NCBI RefSeq assembly: GCF_017114985.1
Contig: NZ_JABXKP010000035.1
Coordinates: 1-64,000 of the forward strand
Length of the DNA: 64,000 nt
Source: Nostoc sp. JL33
GTDB lineage: Bacteria; Cyanobacteriota; Cyanobacteriia; Cyanobacteriales; Nostocaceae
Direction of reading: 5' to 3'
The position numbers and the translations under genes are program-made. Position 1 is the first letter of the stretch. The number at the start of each line of letters is the position of its first letter. The notes below the pieces were generated by a model. The model was given only the letters and a program-made list of their open reading frames with translations, was not told the origin of the DNA and searched no databases. Shown here in pieces: positions 8,921 to 19,660 of the stretch.

Positions 8921-9130
8921 CTAGCGGTACTGTTGGTCAGCAGGATCTCCATACGGGTCTTCGCTAGCTGGGCGGATATTATCATACTGCCCGGAATTTC
9001 CTTGGTTGCCTCTTTGCATCAACTTTTTGACAGCTAGGGCTGCGATACCAGCGATCGCTCCCTTAGCTAATGGATTACTCATAATGTTACCACCTTGACC
9101 ACCTGTAAAGCTCCCCGCAGCACCACTCAT
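8921..9130 (-). CDS. Small conserved-looking protein, possible 5'-truncated gene
   Basis: From the ATG at 9130 the product is 69 residues: a Gly/Ser-rich start, a hydrophobic Ala-rich helix (AKGAIAGIAALAVKKLMQR) and a polar tail. I cannot name a family. The same reading frame stays open upstream to a stop at 9248-9250 and translates into plausible protein (for example GPNYLAQTTGRVHQQQPDIL) but has no ATG, GTG or TTG, so the gene may have lost its true 5' end or start at a rare codon. No good ribosome binding site precedes 9130. Confidence 0.5.
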   Translation of the reverse strand: MSGAAGSFTGGQGGNIMSNPLAKGAIAGIAALAVKKLMQRGNQGNSGQYDNIRPASEDPYGDPADQQYR

Positions 9131-9705
9131 AATTTGACTGAGTATATCTGGTTGTTGCTGGTGAACCCGGCCTGTCGTTTGAGCAAGATAATTTGGGCCT
9201 TGAATTGTTTGCGAATTTATTAGGACTTTAATAATATTTAGGCATTTTTAGATTTACTTCTCATCAATCTTTTGGAATAAATTCTGTCTTCAACAAGAGT
9301 GATAGAGCAAGCATTACAACTTCAGGCAATAAATCTTTAAGAATGTGAGGATATTTGATTTAAGTGTAAGGTTTTAATAAACATATTAAACTAGCTAGGT
9401 TTAATGGTATGTATCGATTTAGCTAAATTTAGGCTTGAAATTTAGTGCTAGTAAGTAGTCACACAAATGCTAGAAACTAGTCACAGAAGTTAGAAAAGTT
9501 TAGTTATAATCAATTTCATTAAGAGTAATAAATTAATACTAAAAGCCTTATCCTGTATCATCCTTTTGGGTTATAAAACTATATTTAATTACTTCGATTG
9601 ATGAAATATCAAGATGATTGAAGTCAATCCTCGGAGAGAAGATGTATATAAACTAAATTGTGTAATTTATAAAAGAGACACAGCAAGATTTTAAGGAATA
9701 AAAGA
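9131..9705. other. AT-rich intergenic region
   Basis: Between divergent genes. Apart from the open upstream extension of the small gene (to about 9247) I see no coding signal. It probably holds the promoter of the PRC-barrel gene. A TAAGGA-like ribosome binding site lies about a dozen bases before 9706. No strong palindrome was noticed. Confidence 0.5.
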
Positions 9706-10569
9706 ATGCCACTCCAGAAAATAAGCGAATTTGATACAGATTACCGTAATACTATTGAAGGTAACGACATCAAAGGAATGGGTGTGTATGTTCAAGGAAC
9801 TGATGAGAAGCTAGGCACAGTAAATGATGCTGTAGTAGACGACCAAGGAGCATTCCGCTATTTAATTGTTGACATCGGCTTTTGGATTTTTGGCAAGAAA
9901 ATCTTACTACCAGTAGGTAAATCGCGTATTGACTCTACAGCAAACCGTCTATATGTCGTTGGTATAACAAGAGAGCAAGCGGAAAATTTACCTGAATATC
10001 AAGAGCATACAACGCTTGACTACGACTATGAAGAACAGGTGCGTGGAGGATATCGCACACCGTCTGTAGAAAGTTCTGCTGCGCTAGGATCGACAGCTGG
10101 CGGCACTACTCCAAGTCCTGACAGCTACACCTACGCACACGACGCGGATCTGTATGATGTCAACGCTCACGAAGACCAAACTTTCAAACTTTACCAAGAA
10201 AGGCTAGTTGCTAATAAACAGCGCCGGAAAAGTGGAGAAGTAGCGATTAGTAAGCATGTTGAAACCGAAACTGCAAGAGTTGCTGTTCCGGTGGAAAAAG
10301 AGCGAGTCGTGATTGAGCGAGTGACTTCTCAAGACACAGGCAAAGTTGTGTCTGCTGAAGCGGCTGACTTTTCCGAGGGCGAGGTAGCGCATATAGACCT
10401 CTATGAAGAAGTTGCAGACATCCAAAAGGAAGCTTTTTTGCGCGAAGAAGTCAGAGTGCAGAAAGTTGTAGACAAAGAAACCGTTGAAGCTCAAGAAACC
10501 ATTCGACGCGAAGAATTAGATGTTGACACTGATGGAACTCGAATAGAGAATAAAACTGGCCGGGGTTAA
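9706..10569 (+). CDS. PRC-barrel and DUF2382 (YsnF-type) stress protein
   Basis: 287 residues with two domains. Residues about 15-110 form a PRC barrel (KGMGVYVQGTDEKLGTVNDA, then FRYLIVDIGFWIFGKKILLP). Residues about 165-280 form a DUF2382 domain rich in alternating Glu/Arg/Val (LYQERLVANKQRRKSGEVAI, VPVEKERVVIERV, EAFLREEVRVQKVVDKETV). The linker is Gly/Ser/Thr/Asp-rich. The combination is common in stress-induced cyanobacterial proteins; the molecular role is unclear. It is followed on the same strand by a lipoprotein gene and another unknown gene, which may be a stress-related group. Confidence 0.88.
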   Translation: MPLQKISEFDTDYRNTIEGNDIKGMGVYVQGTDEKLGTVNDAVVDDQGAFRYLIVDIGFWIFGKKILLPVGKSRIDSTANRLYVVGITREQAENLPEYQEHTTLDYDYEEQVRGGYRTPSVESSAALGSTAGGTTPSPDSYTYAHDADLYDVNAHEDQTFKLYQERLVANKQRRKSGEVAISKHVETETARVAVPVEKERVVIERVTSQDTGKVVSAEAADFSEGEVAHIDLYEEVADIQKEAFLREEVRVQKVVDKETVEAQETIRREELDVDTDGTRIENKTGRG

Positions 10570-10821
10570 AACAATTCGCAATTCGCTTTTTCTTAATTCG
10601 CAATTACCTTTTGTGATGGAGATTTAGATTTAGGCGTTCAATTCGCACTGCTTGATAGAAGCTATGCAACCTTTTACTCCCACCACTTGTTAACCTACTT
10701 AAACTACAAAGGTCATTGCATTTGAGTTAGTAGGAGCGGGTTTTCTACCTACTTCTACTCAAAATTACTTTCAGAAGATTGATATTGCAGAAGAGTCATT
10801 AGTTTAGATGAGGTGCTTAAA

Positions 10822-11259
10822 TTGAAAATAATTCAACAGTTTCGTCGGGTTTTAACAGCTTTAGTCTTGGTATTAGTACTAACAACGACTGCCGCCTGTA
10901 GTGGTACTGTTCAAGCTAAACAACCAACTCAATTACCGTCTGGAATCAGTCATAGTGCTGACTATGCCTTATTGTCACGCGGTAACAGTGTACAGGGTCA
11001 AGATTTTGGGAACTGGGTTGTCAGCACAGCCAAAGGAATTGTCCAAGATGCTTATGTACGTGACAACAATAAGTTAGGTGTCGTGATTGCGTCTCAAGTT
11101 CGTCCGACCGAAGTGCGACCATTAGCAAAATCCTTACTCCAAGGTTTTCACAAAAATTTCCCCAATCAAGACTTAAAAGTTTTGATGTATGCACCAGACA
11201 AAAAACTGATTTTGACGGCTCAGTATGATGTGCAATCTCATGAAGTTGAGTATAAATAA
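10822..11259 (+). CDS. Small predicted lipoprotein of unknown function
   Basis: About 145 residues. A short basic N-terminus and a hydrophobic stretch (ALVLVLVLTTTAAC) end in a lipobox-like TAAC, so the product is probably exported and lipidated at the Cys. The mature part (FGNWVVSTAKGIVQDAYVRD and a C-terminal beta-rich KVLMYAPDKKLILTAQYD) has no family I can name. Start choice: GAGGTG at 10810-10815 is six bases before the TTG at 10822; a GTG at 10813 is the alternative. Same strand as the PRC-barrel gene and the next gene. Confidence 0.75.
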   Translation: MKIIQQFRRVLTALVLVLVLTTTAACSGTVQAKQPTQLPSGISHSADYALLSRGNSVQGQDFGNWVVSTAKGIVQDAYVRDNNKLGVVIASQVRPTEVRPLAKSLLQGFHKNFPNQDLKVLMYAPDKKLILTAQYDVQSHEVEYK

Positions 11260-11326
11260 CAACTCAAAATCTTGGGAAAACCGGAATTAATTCAGTTGAT
11301 TGTAAGTAGAAAAGGAGACATTTAAA

Positions 11327-11848
11327 ATGAGCAGCAGTGACAAGTATAAACGCGAAATTCTCAACGAGTTGGCTCACGGTAATACAGAGTCTTTAGATGA
11401 TGTTTCATCTGACCCAACTCAGGAATATCAAAATTTTGACGATTTTGCCCAACGTTCATCTCACGATCAACGTCGGCAATTGTTTAGTCAATCTTTCAAC
11501 CATAACAGCATTCCACCAAGCCAGTTGGAGCCAGAACTCCAAAAAGCGATCGCTCAGATTAAGCCTAACGAACGGGATGATGTTGCACGGGCATTTTTCA
11601 AGCACTTAAAGCAAAGAGGTCTAGACGAGCGCCATCTGGAGCGAGATTTGGGACTTTCTACCCACAACCCTAACCACATAAGTGCAGATGACCTCAGCAA
11701 GGTGGCATCTTTCACATATCATAGCCATCCTGACATCTTCCACGAAGTGATGGCTGAACAACCAGCAATTCTTAAGTTTCTCAGTAATCCAGTGGTTGGA
11801 GCAGCTTTAGGAGCGATCGCCTCTAAATGGTTTGGTCATCATAAGTAA
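11327..11848 (+). CDS. Conserved hypothetical protein
   Basis: 173 residues, mostly helical and polar, with no signal peptide. Visible features are an acidic N-terminal third, a segment IKPNERDDVARAFFKHLKQR, and a C-terminal small-residue helix NPVVGAALGAIASKWFG that could pack against a membrane. AAAAGGAG lies about ten bases before the ATG. I do not recognise the family. It follows the lipoprotein gene by 67 bases and is probably co-expressed. Confidence 0.75.
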   Translation: MSSSDKYKREILNELAHGNTESLDDVSSDPTQEYQNFDDFAQRSSHDQRRQLFSQSFNHNSIPPSQLEPELQKAIAQIKPNERDDVARAFFKHLKQRGLDERHLERDLGLSTHNPNHISADDLSKVASFTYHSHPDIFHEVMAEQPAILKFLSNPVVGAALGAIASKWFGHHK

Positions 11849-12268
11849 GCATTTCCAAACTTGATACACATAGTCCTTTGTCTGGACGCTGCAAATATAG
11901 TGGGGGAGTCAAGGCGCAGCCAGGGCGATCGCATCATGTCAACCAAAAGATTTTATTTTCAATAAGCTCAAAAATAGTCGCATTAATAGCTGCTTCTTGA
12001 CACAGATGTAGCGTAAGCCTAGCCCGTCGTAGACATTGCTTTGAGTTTGGGAAACTAAAGCAAACGATAAATTATGATTTTTTCGTTGGTTCTCAACTTT
12101 GGTTCTGAGCAACAGTAATTTAGATGCGTTTGCCCTGTTTTCCAGATACAGTGAAAAGTCAGACACGAGCAAGGGTTAAAGTCAAGAACACCAAAATCTC
12201 CAATTTAGTGGCTTGCAATTTAGATATAAATGTGAGCCACTATTTTTTATTCCAACCTCCTGCCTCAT
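11849..12268. other. Intergenic with one dispersed-repeat copy
   Basis: No gene supported. A copy of the CCCGTCGTAGACATCGC repeat lies at about 12008-12038. The rest is AT-rich and non-coding in appearance. Confidence 0.5.
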
Positions 12269-13294
12269 TCACACAAGGCTAACAGCCGCCTCTAACATTC
12301 GTATTGTCCCAAGTTCGGCATTTATTTCCACTTCTACACCGATTGGCAAGGTAAATTTATCCTTAATATGACCAATCATTGAACCATACCAAGCAGGAAT
12401 ACCTAAAGGAAGTATGTGTTGTTGCAATACTTGGATTAATGTAAATGATGGTTCATCTCCAAGACTACATTTAGTGCATTGCCCAAAGATAAAGCCAGCA
12501 ATTTGATTAAGTATCCCAGCAGTTTTTAACTGCGTCAGCATCCTATCTATACGATAAACATCCTCGCCAACTTCTTCCACAAACAGGATGCTTTTGTTCC
12601 AAGAAGGTAGGTAAGGTGAACCAACCATTGCTGATAAAACTGACAAGTTTCCACCCACAAGTTTACCTCTCGCCTTTCCCGGTGCTATTATCTCCATCCG
12701 CACTTCGCTAGGGTTGAGATTTTGCATAGTCACAGCTTCAGCATTAAATAGGATGCGCTTGAAGTAATCGACTGTAAATTGATTCCAGGTAGACGTAGCA
12801 ACTGGCCCATGAAAAGTAATCATTTGACTACGGGCATTAATTGCTAACAATAGCGTCGTAATATCGCTGTAACCGATGATAATTTTCGGATGGGAGCGGA
12901 TCAGCGAGTAGTTGATTAAGGGTAAAATGCGATTACAGCCCCAACCACCGCGCATGGGAATAATTGCTTTTATGGTGCGATCGCTAAACATCAAGTTTAG
13001 ATCCTGGGCGCGATCGGCATCTTTACCCGCTAAATAGCCGTAACGATCTAAAATATGCGCCCCCAGCTTGACTTTTAACCCTAACTGTGAAATTGATTTT
13101 TGCGCTGCTTCGATGTCTTTAGCGTCAACGATACCCGCAGGGGCGATTAATCCCACGGTATCGCCCACTTGCAGACGGGGCGGTTTCTGGATGGTGTTTG
13201 GAGATGGCTTACCTTGGGCAGTAAATGCTGGTATCTGGGTGGCTAAGGTAGCTAGTCCAGAGGTTCTGAGAAATTGCCGACGTTTAATAGTCAT
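12269..13294 (-). CDS. LD-carboxypeptidase (peptidase S66), Tat-exported
   Basis: 341 residues. S66 enzymes cleave the L,D-bond of tetrapeptide stems during murein recycling. The nucleophile elbow is GYSDITTL (Ser143), followed by the Glu in FVEEVGED and the His in GHIKDKFTLPIG, completing the Ser-Glu-His triad. RGGWGCNRIL is also typical. Residues 4-27 resemble a twin-arginine leader (KRRQFLRTSG then a hydrophobic run to AFTAQG), implying export to the periplasm rather than the cytoplasmic location of E. coli LdcA. Isolated gene. Confidence 0.92.
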   Translation of the reverse strand: MTIKRRQFLRTSGLATLATQIPAFTAQGKPSPNTIQKPPRLQVGDTVGLIAPAGIVDAKDIEAAQKSISQLGLKVKLGAHILDRYGYLAGKDADRAQDLNLMFSDRTIKAIIPMRGGWGCNRILPLINYSLIRSHPKIIIGYSDITTLLLAINARSQMITFHGPVATSTWNQFTVDYFKRILFNAEAVTMQNLNPSEVRMEIIAPGKARGKLVGGNLSVLSAMVGSPYLPSWNKSILFVEEVGEDVYRIDRMLTQLKTAGILNQIAGFIFGQCTKCSLGDEPSFTLIQVLQQHILPLGIPAWYGSMIGHIKDKFTLPIGVEVEINAELGTIRMLEAAVSLV

Positions 13295-13553
13295 AATTCA
13301 TCTCACCGTTCGCGCAATCGAGAATGAGTTTGATGACTATAATCCCAGAGAAATTAGGCTACTTTCTGTTTACTCGGTGTTGCTTTAGACTGCTTCTTAA
13401 CGAGAGGATAGCTAATAATACTAATCGTATGCAATTTTCTTCGTGTCTGACGACGGGAGGTTGAAACTCGCCCCATAGTACCTAGTGCTTAAAAGCTTTT
13501 GGTTGAAGGGTGTCAGACGTGCGATCGCCTTTTTTGGAATTAATTAACATTTG

Positions 13554-14687
13554 CTAGAGAAATTTCTCTAGCATTCCTTTCAAAGATGGTAAATCTTTCA
13601 AATCTGTCAGAGCTAAACTTTTTAAAGCCGTCTCTGCCTGCTTCCGGTTAGTTCGGAATTTTGACTTAAGAAGTTCATCTTCCTCTAGTTTTGCTCCATC
13701 AGCAAGTATAGAATTGACAGTAGTTAAAATAGCAAGAGTAATGCTCACAGCGATTACTGCTGCTGCAATATCAATAATTCCAGTTGGTGGTAGGAATGAT
13801 TTAAACCACAGAAACAATGTTGTTGTAGCTGCCTCACTTGCAAATGCACGAAGTAAAGCAAAAGCAGCTTGTGATGACAGAATTTCACCAGTATACAGAT
13901 AGGATAAGGAGACAATCGCGGCAGCTTGTGTAGCTGTTATATAAGCTGCACTGCCAGGAATAAATGCTTGAACAGTAACTGCAATTAATGCAGTTGCTAT
14001 AATGCCTATTGCATAAGATTTTTTCTCACCCATGTGACGAGCGAGTAGTAGATCCTTTCCCTTTGAACCTAAAAAATTTTCGATATCCTCCCGAAGCCAA
14101 CATACACCACGAATATCTAGTGGAGTGCTAGGGGGAGTATCAATATCGTAGCCGAAGGCACAGACTGGGTAAATTTTTTCTATCTGAAGTACCTCTTTCC
14201 ACTGAGTAATCACCTTTTCTAAAGCCAACGGGGAAAGCTTACCCCACTCATCGATTTTATTGAGAACAACAAATACAGATTCACAATGCGCTCGAAGGTC
14301 ATCTAAATATCTCTTCTGGGAAGCATCTGCGGCTCCGGTTACAACTAAAATACCTACATCAATATGTTTGAGAAATTCTCGTGTAATATTACTATTCTCA
14401 GTACGGACATCATCAAGTCCCGGTGAATCGATTAGCCTAACTCGTTCATCAAGTCGTAATACTTTTAATTTTGTAGTTACACCAGCTTCAGCACCCACTT
14501 CTGCTATGGCTTTTTTGCGACTTCTTTTGAGCAAAGCATTAATTAATGAGCTTTTACCAGAACTAACTTTTCCAATAACAGCTATATTTAGAGTTTTAGA
14601 AAAATCTTGGACTTTTTCCTCAAATTGAGTATCTACATTTTCCCAAAACTCTTTCTCATCCGAATTATCAGATACTGAATTAACCAT
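13554..14687 (-). CDS. Era/dynamin-like GTPase with C-terminal membrane segments
   Basis: 377 residues. G-domain motifs: P-loop GKVSSGKSS (39-47), switch I Thr near 71, DSPG (87-90) and NKID (143-146). The DSPGLDD form is close to the YfjP/HSR1 group. Residues about 225-275 and 290-330 contain two hydrophobic membrane regions (IGIIATALIAVTVQAFIPG; IDIAAAVIAVSITLAILTTV), a DUF697-like arrangement. Likely a membrane-associated GTPase of unknown process. Monocistronic. Confidence 0.87.
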   Translation of the reverse strand: MVNSVSDNSDEKEFWENVDTQFEEKVQDFSKTLNIAVIGKVSSGKSSLINALLKRSRKKAIAEVGAEAGVTTKLKVLRLDERVRLIDSPGLDDVRTENSNITREFLKHIDVGILVVTGAADASQKRYLDDLRAHCESVFVVLNKIDEWGKLSPLALEKVITQWKEVLQIEKIYPVCAFGYDIDTPPSTPLDIRGVCWLREDIENFLGSKGKDLLLARHMGEKKSYAIGIIATALIAVTVQAFIPGSAAYITATQAAAIVSLSYLYTGEILSSQAAFALLRAFASEAATTTLFLWFKSFLPPTGIIDIAAAVIAVSITLAILTTVNSILADGAKLEEDELLKSKFRTNRKQAETALKSLALTDLKDLPSLKGMLEKFL

Positions 14688-14818
14688 TGAAAAGTCTCTT
14701 GATAACTATCATCACAGCTATTATGTAATTTGTCTAACTAGTTAACTCTCAGTGGATATGCTTAAAATTACAAAAGTATAGAAATTCTGATTAGTCGTGA
14801 TGGCAACTGGGAATATCC

Positions 14819-15034
14819 ATGAGTAAACCAAACTTTGATGCTATGAGCAAGGCAGAATTACGCGCCTACGTCATTGCACACCAAGATGATCAAGAGGCTT
14901 TTTACGCATTTGCAGATCGTTTGACGGCAAAACCTCCCTCTGCGACTTATCCCGCCTCAATGACTCCAGAGGAAATCCACAATGCAATATTAGACATTAT
15001 TCAACAGAAACAGCGTAGGCACAGCCCGTCGTAG
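14819..15034 (+). CDS. Small DUF6887-like protein, C-terminus inside a dispersed repeat
   Basis: 71 residues beginning MSKPNFDAMSKAELRAYVIA, a form I associate with the small cyanobacterial DUF6887 family; function unknown. The last residues (QRRHSPS) and the stop are translated from a copy of the GCGTAGGC...CCCGTCGTAGACATCGCT repeat at 15013-15042, so the native C-terminus was probably replaced. The gene ends about 95 bases before the thiC riboswitch. Confidence 0.65.
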   Translation: MSKPNFDAMSKAELRAYVIAHQDDQEAFYAFADRLTAKPPSATYPASMTPEEIHNAILDIIQQKQRRHSPS

Positions 15035-15127
15035 ACATCGCTAGACTCCGAAAAAACGGCTTAACACCATCCTCACCTGATAAATTGTTAACATCCTTGC
15101 TCCCAGATATAACCAAGGTGCTACACT

Positions 15128-16606
<1,479 letters not shown>

Positions 16607-16984
16607 TACCATTTTGGATTTTAGATTTTAGATTTTGGATTGGGAATCGTTACGGATATAGCGTTTCTCGCTTGAGTAGGTACTGAACCCCACCCCCAAC
16701 CCCCTCCCCGCAAGCGAGGAGGGGGCTATGATGTAGCTTGTATGATTAGGAAAGGCTGTATTCGTGCTAACGCATCTAAAATTCGAGGTGGTGCGTTACG
16801 CTATGCGATGATTATCATTATGATTTACTGGTGATTTGATTTTTTGGAAGTCCCATTAGAATTAGTAATTAGCTCTATATTCAATCCAAATATTGTGAGA
16901 TTTCTTTTTCCCAGTGATTACTAGTATCAGATATTGTTGGATGGACGGCTGAACGTTTTACTCAACTGTGGGTAGGTGACAGCT

Positions 16985-17216
16985 AATATTATGTCCGGGC
17001 AATTATAGCTATTTTCAGGTAAATAGACCACGCGGGTAGGGGCACAGCATTGCTGTGCCCTTACGACAGATGTGGTTCAAATACATGAAAACTGCTGTAA
17101 ACATAATACCCGGAATCCCAAAGAGCCAAAGCTGCGCTTTAGCTCCCCTAAGAGCCTGCTCTTAGGGGTTGAGGGTGGGGTTCTTTTATTACGGGTAATT
17201 TGGCGGACATGATATT
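16985..17216. repeat. MITE-like element, ATRTCATGTCCGC family
   Basis: AATATTATGTCCGGG at 16985-16999 is an imperfect inverted match to GGCGGACATGATATT at 17202-17216. It contains the palindrome GGGCACAGCATTGCTGTGCCC (near 17040) in a block that recurs at 26660-26977. A second family member with perfect 13-bp ends is at 31891-32037. Confidence 0.75.
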
Positions 17217-17218
17217 GC

Positions 17219-17374
17219 GGCACCGCAATCAATACGGTTCGGTTAAGGCAAGAGACGCGATAAATCGCCGTCTCTACAAAGGGCTGATTATTGTAAAGAC
17301 GGCGATTTATCGCGTCTTTGGGATTAGCGGCGTGTCATCAAAAAACCTTATCCTAACCGTATTGGCACCGCAAT
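17219..17374. mobile_element. MITE with 11-bp target-site duplication
   Basis: The direct repeat GGCACCGCAAT occurs at 17219-17229 and 17364-17374. It flanks a 134-bp insert whose ends are AATACGGTT (17231-17239) and AACCGTATT (17355-17363). Inside is a perfect 21-bp inverted repeat (17253-17273 and 17297-17317), AGACGCGATAAATCGCC on the left arm. No coding capacity, so it would need a transposase in trans. Confidence 0.85.
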
Positions 17375-17462
17375 GAGGAGCATTTCTAGCCTCTGGCTAG
17401 AAACGAGATTTTAAAACGGTTGTTTAAATAGATGAAAAAGGCTGTAACTAAACTGTATTGGC

Positions 17463-19451
17463 TTAAAATTCAATTTCAATGCTCAAGCTGCGAATCTTTC
17501 CTGTATCTGCGTCAGCTTTATCTGCAACTTGAAGAGTCCAGGTTCCTTGGGGACTTTTACCTTTAAAGGCAGCAAGTTTAAGAGTATTTACCTCGTCATA
17601 GGTTGTTTTAATATTATCTGTACCTCCGCCCTGGCGATCGTGCAGGATGATCGGAAGTACGCCTATTTGCGCTGGCGGGAGGAGAGTAACTATAAGATCC
17701 CCAATAAAAGTATGCTCGATGTCTACATTAACTTTGATGGATTTCACGAGGCCGGTATTAGCGATCGCCAACGACAATGTTGATATCTGCAAGTCGTTAA
17801 TTGGGATATCTTCCACTGCTTTGAATATGCTAATGGGCAATCTTTGAGTTGGCTTGGCCAATTCTACAGCTTTGAGAGCATTCATCCGACCGTAACCGTA
17901 GAAAGGGCTGCGACCATTGGCATCATATTTACCTCCAGATGGATCAATGCGATCGCTGGAGCGTTTAATAATATCTCGCACTTCGTCCCAACGCAGATTA
18001 GGGTTTCTGGCAATAATCAGGGCTGCTACACCGGCTGCACCTGGACAAGCACTGGAAGTTCCGCCAAATTGGTTCGTGTAGTTGCCTGGGACATCACCCA
18101 GATTCCGATTACCCGAATTATAACCAAGTACACCAGAGCGATCGCTTGTCCAAATTCCAGGGGTTTGAGAACTATCGCCATTGTTGCTGGGGAAGGCACA
18201 CCACACCGCCTGACCAAAGTCACTGTAAGCGCTTCTGGTGCCGAAGTCGTTACAAGCTGCCACCGCAATCACCTTTTGGTAGCTGGCGTAGCCATCATTA
18301 TCGACGCTTTCGTTACCATTGCCAGCCGCAAATAAAATTACACAGCCTTTGCCGTTGCGTCCCTTATTAATTGCAAACTCCATAGCAAGGCGTGTGGAAT
18401 CAGGCAGAGGTACTTTCTGGTTGTGTAAAGGATCGTTTGGCTCATACCAAACACCATCTGCTGGCCCCCAGCTACAAGAAATTACATCAGCACCATTTTC
18501 AGCCGCCCAAACAAAAGCATCTGCTTCATCTTGTGACCCCAGCGCCGAAGCTAAACGAATCGGCATCAGCTTTGCACCCGGAGCCACTCCAGATGCACCA
18601 AAATTGCCGTTTGCACAAGCTACTCCTGCACAGCCTGTCCCGTGGTTATCGTCGTTTCCCGGTCTGGGATTGTTAGTTTTACGTGTAACATCACGCGGGG
18701 CAACAATTTTTCCAGAAGAATGGAACTCTTCATGATCGAGATCCACACCGTCGTCGATAATTGCAATAATTGCCCCTGTGCCATCGCTTAACTTCCAAGC
18801 TGCCTCAACGTTGGCATGGGCATTGATTACCTTACCATTAATTGTTGTTTGCTTTAAGTGCCACTGCTGCGGGAAAACCTGACGTTGGCGTGATTCACGC
18901 GCTAGTTCAGGATGGCACAGTTCTACTGATTCCTCATTCAGAAGTCTCTCGGCGATGTCAAAGACGGCTATACCAGTATTGGCAGGTGCGTTGACAAAGT
19001 AAGCATTTTGTGCATATTCAAGTTGGCGTTTAATTGTTAAGCCGTAACGTCCTAATACTTCTTGGCAAACCCTTGACTCTTCTTCGTTATGGAATTTAAC
19101 GAAGAGGTTTTCGGTGTAAACTACAGGTTGTCTGGATATTGGATCAACAAGAACACGTCCGGCAAATTGGACTTCAGACTCTTGGTTGAGAATTTCACGG
19201 GCGCGATCGCGCAAAGCCACACCCTGATTCGGAACTTTCGCTTGGAGAATTTCAACACCCGCTTGCCGAAACCGCGTTGTTAGCTCAAATTGATTGAGGA
19301 TGCTACGAGCTGTGGGTGACACAGGGGCGGCTTCAAACGCTCTTGCACCAACAAGAGTACTGCGGTTTTCGGTACGCACTACAAGGTGTTCGTTACTGAT
19401 CGCAAGTTCATACTGTTGGCCGTTCTGTCCACCATAGCGAACCTGAACCAT
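17463..19451 (-). CDS. prcA: Calcium-dependent subtilisin-like protease PrcA
   Basis: 662 residues, the length of Anabaena PrcA, and I recognise the start MVQVRYGGQNGQQYELAIS. A prodomain-like region occupies residues 1-190. The S8 catalytic triad is Asp233 (IIDDGVD), His270 (NHGTGCAG) and Ser466 (GGTSSACPG), with oxyanion Asn in AAGNGNES. Residues about 555-662 form a proprotein-convertase P domain (IEHTFIGDLIVTLLPP ending SLSIEIEF). No signal peptide, as in the characterised enzyme. Known role: Ca2+-stimulated proteolysis, historically linked to heterocyst differentiation but not essential for it. Confidence 0.96.
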   Translation of the reverse strand: MVQVRYGGQNGQQYELAISNEHLVVRTENRSTLVGARAFEAAPVSPTARSILNQFELTTRFRQAGVEILQAKVPNQGVALRDRAREILNQESEVQFAGRVLVDPISRQPVVYTENLFVKFHNEEESRVCQEVLGRYGLTIKRQLEYAQNAYFVNAPANTGIAVFDIAERLLNEESVELCHPELARESRQRQVFPQQWHLKQTTINGKVINAHANVEAAWKLSDGTGAIIAIIDDGVDLDHEEFHSSGKIVAPRDVTRKTNNPRPGNDDNHGTGCAGVACANGNFGASGVAPGAKLMPIRLASALGSQDEADAFVWAAENGADVISCSWGPADGVWYEPNDPLHNQKVPLPDSTRLAMEFAINKGRNGKGCVILFAAGNGNESVDNDGYASYQKVIAVAACNDFGTRSAYSDFGQAVWCAFPSNNGDSSQTPGIWTSDRSGVLGYNSGNRNLGDVPGNYTNQFGGTSSACPGAAGVAALIIARNPNLRWDEVRDIIKRSSDRIDPSGGKYDANGRSPFYGYGRMNALKAVELAKPTQRLPISIFKAVEDIPINDLQISTLSLAIANTGLVKSIKVNVDIEHTFIGDLIVTLLPPAQIGVLPIILHDRQGGGTDNIKTTYDEVNTLKLAAFKGKSPQGTWTLQVADKADADTGKIRSLSIEIEF

Positions 19452-19559
19452 AATTTAATCTCCTGGGATATTAAATATCTTGAAAATTGGGCATGGGGAA
19501 ACCGCATTATGCCTTACTTTTAAAGCTTGCTGCATCAGCGTGCGCGATCGCGCTGTTGT

Positions 19560-19660
19560 TGATGAAAAGCGTCACCGATAGCGTAGCGTTAGCGACGCAG
19601 GAGCGTCACAGCCCGTCGTAGACATCGCTTGACGACAAGCTGCTTTGCGTCTACGCATCT
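19560..19660. repeat. Dispersed repeat cluster (CCCGTCGTAGACATCGC family)
   Basis: Contains AGCGTAGCGTTAGCGACGC, then CACAGCCCGTCGTAGACATC, then CTTGACGACAAGCTGC. The same units occur at about 20258-20300 and 20827-20907, bracketing the degenerate toxin-antitoxin loci. Confidence 0.75.

Larger units (their letters stand above)
16607..17462. other. Long intergenic stretch packed with repeats
   Basis: No gene supported. In order: a GC-rich palindrome region (about 16660-16765) that recurs inverted near 58603-58690; a solo TTGGAAGTCCC end (16844-16854); a 232-bp element with AATATTATGTCCG/CGGACATGATATT ends (16985-17216); and a MITE with a readable 11-bp target duplication (17219-17374). Confidence 0.75.

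Noticed and set aside
11939..12172. 77-codon reverse-strand frame
   Set aside because: Passes through a copy of a dispersed repeat and has no coding character.
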